A DNA stretch of 5,488 bases. Source: Alphaproteobacteria bacterium (lineage in GTDB: Bacteria > Pseudomonadota > Alphaproteobacteria > Sphingomonadales > Emcibacteraceae). The stretch is taken from assembly GCA_030432815.1 (NCBI GenBank), contig JAUILB010000209.1, positions 1 to 5,488 on the forward strand, in the 5' to 3' direction. Both the position numbers and the translations under genes were made by a program. Within the stretch, counting starts at the first letter, position 1, and each line of letters starts with the position of its first letter. The notes beneath the pieces were generated by a model, which saw only the letters and a list, made by a program, of their open reading frames with translations, did not search any database and was not told where the DNA came from. This document shows positions 1 through 5,488 of this stretch, piece after piece.

Positions 1-1
1 T

Positions 2-3000
2 TCAAACCTACTTGAAGATGGAAACGCGCTGCATATGCTAATTCATCCGGTTCTTGACCATCGCCGTGATAAAAACGGCAAGATGGTTGAAAAAGGCGGT
101 ACTGCTTTCACAGAATCCGTTATGCATATTGAAATTACCGCCATGAGTAATCAGGCCGAAATTGATGCACTATCAGAAAAACTGAAGCAGGTTACAGATT
201 TTGTGCATGCCTCCGTAGAAGACTGGAAACCAATACTCAAAAAAATTGAGGAAACATCTGAAAATCTGAACCTGGCTCCGAAATCGGTACCACGCGCTGA
301 AGTCAAGGAAGCGCAAGCCTTCCTGAAATGGCTCACGCAAAATAATTTTACCATGCTCGGATACCGCGAATATGACCATAAAAACAAAAAACAGCCTACC
401 AGCGGAGAAGGCTTCGGTATTCTAAGGGATCCTGATGTTCAGGTACTGCGCGGACCCGAAGGGTTAGTGGCGATATCACCTGAAATAGAAGATTTTATGA
501 GCCATGACAAAATCATGAATATTACCAAAGCCAATGTTAAATCATTGGTTCACAGAGTGGTGCATCTTGATTATATCGGCTTTAAAAAATTCGACAAAAA
601 AGGCAAAGTCATCCGCGAATCCCGATTTGTAGGTCTATTTACATCAGACAGTTATAATCAACGGGCACAAAATATTCCGTTTCTTGACCGGAAAGTCCGC
701 TCTATAGTGGAACGTTCCGGGTTTGATTATAACAGCCATGATGGTAAAGCATTATTTCACATTCTGGAAACGCTGCCCCGCGATGAACTGTTCCAGATTG
801 ATGAAGATCTGCTGTTCCAAACATCGATCGGCATTTTGCATTTGAATTTAAGACCTCAATGCCGTGCTTTTATCCGCAAAGATAAATTTGAGCGCTTTGT
901 GTCTGCCTTGGTATTTGTTCCGCGTGATCTTTATAATTCAACCCTGAGATCAAAAATCGAAAAAATACTTTGTGAAGAATTTAATGGTGAGTTGTCATCC
1001 CGTTATGCCCAGCTTAGCAATGACCGGATTGCACGCTGGCACTTTATTATCAGAACAAAACCCGGCCAGGTGAGAAATCCCCTTCCCGATACTATTAATA
1101 ACCGCATTGCTAAAGTTGCACAAAGCTGGACGGACTATTTTCATGAAGTATTGATTGATCGCCATGGAGAAGAAAAAGCCACACAGCTGTTTCGTAAATA
1201 CAGCAAATCATTCAATTCAGCTTATCAGGAAAATTTTGACCCGCGTTTCGCCGTAACCGACGTCGACAAGATGGAGCAATTACCTGTCTGCAATAACATA
1301 GCCTTTAATTTTTACCGCGAACCTGAAGATATGGATAATGTGGTTCGTCTTAAAATATATACAAGCCGTAATGCCATTGCGCTGAGTGACTGCCTGCCAA
1401 TGCTTGAAAATATGGGTCTTCGGGTTATTGAAGAATATGCATTCGATGTTATCACAGAACAAGCCGGTGAAGAAATAAAACACAGCATTCACGATTTCTA
1501 TATGGAAGATCCTTCAGGAAGTCCTTTTGAATTAGGTGCTTTGAAAACCCAGATGGAAGATGCGCTGATTGCCGTATGGGGCAATGAAGTTGATAATGAC
1601 GGATTTAATAAACTCGTTCTTAAAGCCGGGATGACTTACAAACAGGCGTTGGTTCTGAGAATATACAGTAAATACCTTCGTCAACTTGGAAGTTCATACA
1701 GCGAAACCTACATGCAGGATACGCTCACACAATATGTTGATGTTTCGAAATTACTGACAGAATTATTTGAAATTAAATTTAATCTAGAGGATACCAAACC
1801 AGCTGATCGACAGAAAAAAGCGGACAAGCACATAGAAAAAATCAAATCGCTGCTTTCCAATGTGGCCAGCCTTGATCAGGATCGTATGCTTCGAAACTAT
1901 CTTAATGTAATAAGCTGTAGCCTGCGCACTAATTTCTACCAGCAGAAAGAAGACGGCCATACCAAATCCTATATTTCCATCAAAATCAATAGCGCGAAGG
2001 TTGATGAAGCACCAAAACCAAGGCCTTATGCGGAAATATTTGTTTATTCACCACGCTTTGAAGGTGTGCATCTGCGTTCAGGACCTGTAGCCCGTGGAGG
2101 ACTAAGGTGGTCTGATCGCAAAGAGGATTACAGAACAGAGATTCTTGGGCTAGTTAAAGCGCAACAGGTAAAAAATACGGTTATTGTACCTGTAGGCGCC
2201 AAGGGTGGCTTTGTGCCAAAACAAATGCCCCTAAACCCGTCACGTGAAGAATTCCTGGAAGAAGGGATCACCTGTTATAAATCCTTTATTTCCGGTTTAT
2301 TGGATATTACCGACAATCTTAAAGATGGGAATGTAATTCCACCTGAAAATGTAGTGAGACAGGATGGCGACGACCCTTATCTTGTTGTTGCTGCGGACAA
2401 AGGTACGGCAACATTTTCCGATATCGCAAATGGATTAGCCCATGATTATGGGTTTTGGCTTGATGACGCCTTTGCTTCAGGTGGATCTGTCGGTTATGAC
2501 CATAAAAAAATGGGTATTACAGCACGTGGGGCCTGGGTCAGTGTTCAGCGACATTTCCGTGAACGCGGTATTGATGTGCAAAAAGACAGCATTACCATTG
2601 CAGGTATTGGTGACATGTCCGGTGATGTTTTTGGTAATGGTCTTCTTTGTTCTGAAGTCGTAAAGCTTGTCGCCGCATTCGACCATCGAGACATTTTTAT
2701 TGATCCGGAACCGGATCCAAAGAAATCCTACAAGGAACGTAAACGTATGTTTGATTTACCACGGTCCAGCTGGGAGGATTATGATAAAAAGCTTATTTCA
2801 AAGGGAGGTGGCGTCTTTAGCCGTAGCCTTAAATCAATCGATCTAACACCAGAAATGAAATCTTTATTCAGCTTTGATGATGATACAAATTCTGCAACAC
2901 CAAATGACCTAATCCGTGCAATACTTAAATCGCACGTTGATCTTCTTTGGTTTGGCGGTATCGGCACGTATGTAAAAGCCGAAGGCGAATCAAGTGTTGA

Positions 3001-4480
3001 GGTCGGGGATCGGGCCAACGATGCCATTCGCGTCAATGGTAAGGAGCTTAATTGTAAAGTTATTGGCGAAGGCGGAAACCTTGGTTGCACACAACGTGGC
3101 CGTATTGAATATTGTTTGAATGGCGGGATGATGAACACAGATGCCGTTGATAACTCTGCTGGTGTTGATTGCTCGGACAATGAAGTAAATATCAAGATTT
3201 TACTGAACAGTATTGTCGCTGACGGCAAAATGACAAAAAAACAGCGTGATAAGCTGCTTGAAGAAATGACAGATGATGTGGCTGAACTTGTACTGCGGGA
3301 CAATTATCTACAAACGCAGGCAATAAGCCTTGCGAAATCAAGTAGTATCCGTCAATTGGATAGCTTTGAACGATATCTGGACGAACTTGAAAAATCTGCG
3401 AACCTTGACCGGGAACTTGAATTTCTTCCCGATGATGAAGAACTTGAAGAGCGCGCAGAAAAATCACTTGGATTAACACGCCCTGAAAATTCCGTTCTGA
3501 TTGCTTATGCGAAAATGTCATTATTTGACAGTTTGATGGCAAGTAATTTTCTGGATGACCCCTATTTGGAAAAATTTCTGTTCAAGTCATTCCCGCAAAG
3601 ACTGAGCACCAAATATAAAGCGGAAATGAGAAATCATCAGCTGCGTAGCCAGATCATCGCCAAGGTGCTTTGTAATGATATCGTTAACCGCGGTGGTATA
3701 CAGGCAATCAAAGAAGAAACCGGTGCAAATGGTGCGGAAATTGCACGTGCATCAATCATCACAAGTGAAGTTTTTGAACTGGATAATCTTTGGGACAGGA
3801 TTGAAAAACTGGATTATATAGCACCTGCGACCATACAGATATTGATGTTGATGGATGTGGAAGAATTTGCCCGCAAACAAACTATCTGGTTTTTGAATAA
3901 CACTGATCCAAAACAGCCTATTCAGAAAATTATCGATAACTATAAGCCGGGTATTACTGAACTATTTTTAATGGATACAGTTGCAAAGATATCTTCTGAT
4001 GAAAGTTTCCTAAACAAAAAGAACATGTACACCGAACAAAATGTTGATGATGCGCTTGCCAGTCATATCGCCAGCCTTGATATCAAAACAGCCGCATGTG
4101 ACCTTGTACAGGTGGCCAAGGAACTAAACCTTGATGTTACGCAGGTTGCAGAGGCCTATTTCATGTTTGGTGATGAACTTGGCTTTGACTGGCTGAGAGC
4201 ACAGGCAGAAATGGTTGAAACATCAGATCATTGGGACAGGCTGGCCGTTAACAGTATTTTGGGTGACCTTCAGGATCAACAAAAAATCTTGACCCGAACC
4301 GCCCTTAATGGCTGTAAAGATAAAGACTGCGTTAAAAGTGCGAATAAGTGGATCACAGATAACAGGTCTTCAACAGAAAGGGTCAAAAAATTACTTGATG
4401 ACTTTAAGCATGCCGGCAATCTGAATGTAACAAAAATGGGTTTTGCCGCACGCCAGATCAGAAACGTGGTGGTCGATTAA
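2..4480 (+). CDS. gdhB: Large NAD-specific glutamate dehydrogenase (GDH-180 class), 5'-truncated by the window edge
   Basis: This cytoplasmic enzyme oxidatively deaminates L-glutamate to 2-oxoglutarate and ammonium with NAD+, a mainly catabolic step feeding the TCA cycle. The frame is open to the left edge (SNLLEDGNALHMLIHPVL), so the ATG at 35 is internal. About 1492 residues are visible against roughly 1600 in the family, so about 110-120 are missing. The N-terminal half is the regulatory region, known in this family to hold ACT-like domains; it includes the conserved block FLKWLTQNNFTMLGYREY (visible residues 107-124). The catalytic core spans roughly nt 2000-3500. It shows RGGLRWSDR (2093-2119), VKNTVIVPVGAKGGF (2168-2212, with the likely catalytic Lys at 2201-2203), DKGTATFSDIAN with the likely catalytic Asp at 2396-2398, the nucleotide-binding loop GIGDMSGDVFGNG (2603-2641), FGGIGTYVK (2951-2977), GEGGNLGCTQRGRIEY (3065-3112) and NSAGVDCSDNEVNIK (3152-3196). 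A helical C-terminal region of about 300 residues follows. No frameshift or missing motif is seen. Alphaproteobacterial orthologues are also called gdhZ. The product is near certain; the symbol is less so. Confidence 0.97.
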   Translation, partial: SNLLEDGNALHMLIHPVLDHRRDKNGKMVEKGGTAFTESVMHIEITAMSNQAEIDALSEKLKQVTDFVHASVEDWKPILKKIEETSENLNLAPKSVPRAEVKEAQAFLKWLTQNNFTMLGYREYDHKNKKQPTSGEGFGILRDPDVQVLRGPEGLVAISPEIEDFMSHDKIMNITKANVKSLVHRVVHLDYIGFKKFDKKGKVIRESRFVGLFTSDSYNQRAQNIPFLDRKVRSIVERSGFDYNSHDGKALFHILETLPRDELFQIDEDLLFQTSIGILHLNLRPQCRAFIRKDKFERFVSALVFVPRDLYNSTLRSKIEKILCEEFNGELSSRYAQLSNDRIARWHFIIRTKPGQVRNPLPDTINNRIAKVAQSWTDYFHEVLIDRHGEEKATQLFRKYSKSFNSAYQENFDPRFAVTDVDKMEQLPVCNNIAFNFYREPEDMDNVVRLKIYTSRNAIALSDCLPMLENMGLRVIEEYAFDVITEQAGEEIKHSIHDFYMEDPSGSPFELGALKTQMEDALIAVWGNEVDNDGFNKLVLKAGMTYKQALVLRIYSKYLRQLGSSYSETYMQDTLTQYVDVSKLLTELFEIKFNLEDTKPADRQKKADKHIEKIKSLLSNVASLDQDRMLRNYLNVISCSLRTNFYQQKEDGHTKSYISIKINSAKVDEAPKPRPYAEIFVYSPRFEGVHLRSGPVARGGLRWSDRKEDYRTEILGLVKAQQVKNTVIVPVGAKGGFVPKQMPLNPSREEFLEEGITCYKSFISGLLDITDNLKDGNVIPPENVVRQDGDDPYLVVAADKGTATFSDIANGLAHDYGFWLDDAFASGGSVGYDHKKMGITARGAWVSVQRHFRERGIDVQKDSITIAGIGDMSGDVFGNGLLCSEVVKLVAAFDHRDIFIDPEPDPKKSYKERKRMFDLPRSSWEDYDKKLISKGGGVFSRSLKSIDLTPEMKSLFSFDDDTNSATPNDLIRAILKSHVDLLWFGGIGTYVKAEGESSVEVGDRANDAIRVNGKELNCKVIGEGGNLGCTQRGRIEYCLNGGMMNTDAVDNSAGVDCSDNEVNIKILLNSIVADGKMTKKQRDKLLEEMTDDVAELVLRDNYLQTQAISLAKSSSIRQLDSFERYLDELEKSANLDRELEFLPDDEELEERAEKSLGLTRPENSVLIAYAKMSLFDSLMASNFLDDPYLEKFLFKSFPQRLSTKYKAEMRNHQLRSQIIAKVLCNDIVNRGGIQAIKEETGANGAEIARASIITSEVFELDNLWDRIEKLDYIAPATIQILMLMDVEEFARKQTIWFLNNTDPKQPIQKIIDNYKPGITELFLMDTVAKISSDESFLNKKNMYTEQNVDDALASHIASLDIKTAACDLVQVAKELNLDVTQVAEAYFMFGDELGFDWLRAQAEMVETSDHWDRLAVNSILGDLQDQQKILTRTALNGCKDKDCVKSANKWITDNRSSTERVKKLLDDFKHAGNLNVTKMGFAARQIRNVVVD

Positions 4481-4489
4481 GACCACCAC
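4466..4489. terminator. Perfect 9-bp hairpin between convergent genes, probable terminator
   Basis: GTGGTGGTC (4466-4474) pairs perfectly with GACCACCAC (4481-4489) around the 6-base loop GATTAA (4475-4480). Seven of nine pairs involve the GTGGTGG run, making the stem GC-rich. The left arm encodes the last three Val codons of the glutamate dehydrogenase, and the loop holds its final Asp codon and TAA stop. On the plus strand the stem is followed by CAATAATAATTTTAG, which is AT-rich with only a short four-T run about 8 bases away. On the minus strand it lies 11 bases past the purH stop and is followed by GTTTCTG, with no real T-tract. The symmetry and the position between convergent genes suggest a shared terminator or a structure protecting 3' ends. 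The weak T-tracts make fully intrinsic termination uncertain in both directions. Confidence 0.6.
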
Positions 4490-4500
4490 CAATAATAATT

Positions 4501-5487
4501 TTAGTGCCTGAAATGACGCATGCCTGTCAGTACCATTGAAAGGCCTGCTTCATCAGCAGCAGCAATAATTTCATCATCACGGATAGACCCGCCCGGCTGA
4601 ATAACCGCTGTTACACCCGCTTCAGCAGCACTTAACAGACCATCTGCAAATGGGAAAAAGGCATCGGATGCAACAACTGATCCTTCCGTCATAGGCATTT
4701 TTAATCCGGCAGCTTCGCTGGCATCTATTGCTTTTCTGGCAGCCGTGCGCGAACTATCAACACGGCTCATCTGACCGGCACCAATACCCACCGTTGCACC
4801 ATCTTTTACATAAATAATCGCGTTGGATTTTACATGCTTGCAAACGGTAAAAGCAAAAAGAAGGTCATTTAATTCCTGCTCGGTAGGTTGCCGCTTTGTC
4901 ACAACTTTCAAGTCGTCTAATGTAACTTTCCCATTATCCCTGCTTTGTACAAGATAACCCCCCGCTACTGACCTTATTGTCTGCCCGACACTACGTGGAT
5001 CAGCTATACCGCCTGTTACAAGCAATCTAAGGTTTTTCTTGGCAGCCATTATTTCACGTGCTTTTTCATCGGCATCGGTCGCAATGACCACTTCTGTGAA
5101 AATCTTTGATATTTCTTCGGCGGTTTCGCCGTCAAGCGGGCCATTAAGAGCGATGATGCCTCCAAATGCACTGGTCTGATCACAAAGAAGCGCTTTATTA
5201 TAAGCTTCAATGTAGCTTTCTCCGCGTGCAACCCCGCACGGATTGGCATGCTTGATGATTGCTACCGCTGGCCCGTCACTCGGATCAAATTCACTGACCA
5301 GTTCAAAAGCGGCATCAGTATCGTTTAAGTTATTGTAACTAAGCTCTTTTCCCTGAAGTTGTCTTGCGGTTGCAATTCCTTTTCTTGGGTCTGCGCTACG
5401 TGTAACATAAAATGCTGCGTCCTGATGCGGATTTTCTCCGTATCTCAACGTTTGTCGTTTCGCTGCCGTAATGTTTAGGCGTTCAGG
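4501..5487 (-). CDS. purH: Bifunctional AICAR transformylase/IMP cyclohydrolase PurH, C-terminal part (5' end beyond window)
   Basis: PurH catalyses the last two steps of de novo IMP synthesis in the cytoplasm: formyl transfer from 10-formyl-tetrahydrofolate to AICAR, then ring closure of FAICAR to IMP. The visible 328 residues are essentially the whole C-terminal AICAR transformylase domain. The N-terminal cyclohydrolase domain (about 200 of a usual 525-530 residues) lies beyond the right edge. The frame stays open to the edge, reading PERLNITAAKRQTLRYGENPHQ, so the TTG at 5446-5448 is an internal Leu, not a start. Hallmarks in order are RYGENPHQ (5445-5422), KHANPCG with the catalytic Lys-His pair (5253-5248), SAFGGIIALN, KSNAIIYVKDGATVGIGAGQMSRVDS with the conserved Asn at 4824-4822, SDAFFPFADG with the conserved Asp at 4665-4663, QPGGSIRDDEII, and the terminal GMRHFRH. 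No frameshift or lost key residue is seen. The gene converges on the glutamate dehydrogenase gene with 20 bases between the stops. Confidence 0.98.
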   Translation of the reverse strand, partial: PERLNITAAKRQTLRYGENPHQDAAFYVTRSADPRKGIATARQLQGKELSYNNLNDTDAAFELVSEFDPSDGPAVAIIKHANPCGVARGESYIEAYNKALLCDQTSAFGGIIALNGPLDGETAEEISKIFTEVVIATDADEKAREIMAAKKNLRLLVTGGIADPRSVGQTIRSVAGGYLVQSRDNGKVTLDDLKVVTKRQPTEQELNDLLFAFTVCKHVKSNAIIYVKDGATVGIGAGQMSRVDSSRTAARKAIDASEAAGLKMPMTEGSVVASDAFFPFADGLLSAAEAGVTAVIQPGGSIRDDEIIAAADEAGLSMVLTGMRHFRH

Positions 5488-5488
5488 A

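Noticed and set aside
151..387. Two short overlapping minus-strand open frames (151-387 and 173-379)
   Set aside because: Both are antisense to the GDH regulatory region, overlap each other in different frames and show no domain signal.
2442..2663. A 73-codon plus-strand open frame inside the GDH gene in another frame
   Set aside because: It sits over the conserved nucleotide-binding segment of GDH, and its hydrophobic translation is a by-product of that coding sequence.
2779..3303. A 174-codon open frame on the minus strand opposite the GDH catalytic core
   Set aside because: It lies wholly antisense to a highly conserved coding region. Its translation is rich in Ser, Pro and Arg, as expected from reading the complement of Asp/Glu/Lys-rich codons, and resembles no family I recognise.
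3192..3542. A 116-codon minus-strand open frame overlapping the previous one
   Set aside because: It is also antisense to conserved GDH coding sequence, has no recognisable domain, and overlaps another shadow frame.
4481..4500. A small gene, promoter or RNA in the spacer between the two genes
   Set aside because: Only 20 bases separate the stops and most are taken by the hairpin arm. With both genes pointing inward, no promoter is needed there.
5049..5249. A 66-codon minus-strand open frame within purH
   Set aside because: It is an out-of-frame shadow of the AICAR transformylase domain, whose in-frame reading is fully conserved here.
1..5488. A novel system, mobile element or horizontally acquired segment
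   Set aside because: Both genes are intact core-metabolism families throughout their visible length. I saw no inverted repeat pair bounding a segment, no array of repeats, no tRNA-like fold and no abrupt change of composition.

Overview
The window reads as ordinary core-metabolism chromosome from a Gram-negative bacterium, most likely an alphaproteobacterium with low to moderate GC. Counting six of the 60-base rows by eye gives about 40% GC (143 of 360). The lineage is inferred from the style of the two proteins: a large NAD-type glutamate dehydrogenase of the 1600-residue class, and a PurH with the LRYGENPHQ...SDAFFPFADG...FRH wording common in Alphaproteobacteria. I cannot name a genus.

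Layout: the left 82% is one plus-strand gene, a large NAD-specific glutamate dehydrogenase (GDH-180 class, gdhB; called gdhZ in Caulobacter and Brucella). It is already open at the left edge and ends at 4480. A 20-base spacer (4481-4500) follows. Then comes the 3' part of purH on the minus strand, whose stop lies at 4501-4503 and which runs off the right edge. The two genes are therefore convergent. A perfect 9-bp GC-rich inverted repeat (4466-4474 with 4481-4489) spans the end of the GDH gene and most of the spacer. Its 6-base loop carries the GDH Asp codon's last bases and its stop codon. It probably acts as a terminator or mRNA 3'-end structure for one or both genes.

The two genes are not an operon, and nothing in the sequence links them functionally. 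GDH oxidises glutamate to 2-oxoglutarate and ammonia, feeding carbon into the TCA cycle. PurH carries out the last two steps of IMP synthesis. Both starts lie outside the window, so their promoters and ribosome binding sites cannot be seen.

I found no RNA gene, mobile element, CRISPR array, repeat family, frameshift or foreign-looking segment. I did not find an undescribed system; the findings are modest and are scored accordingly.
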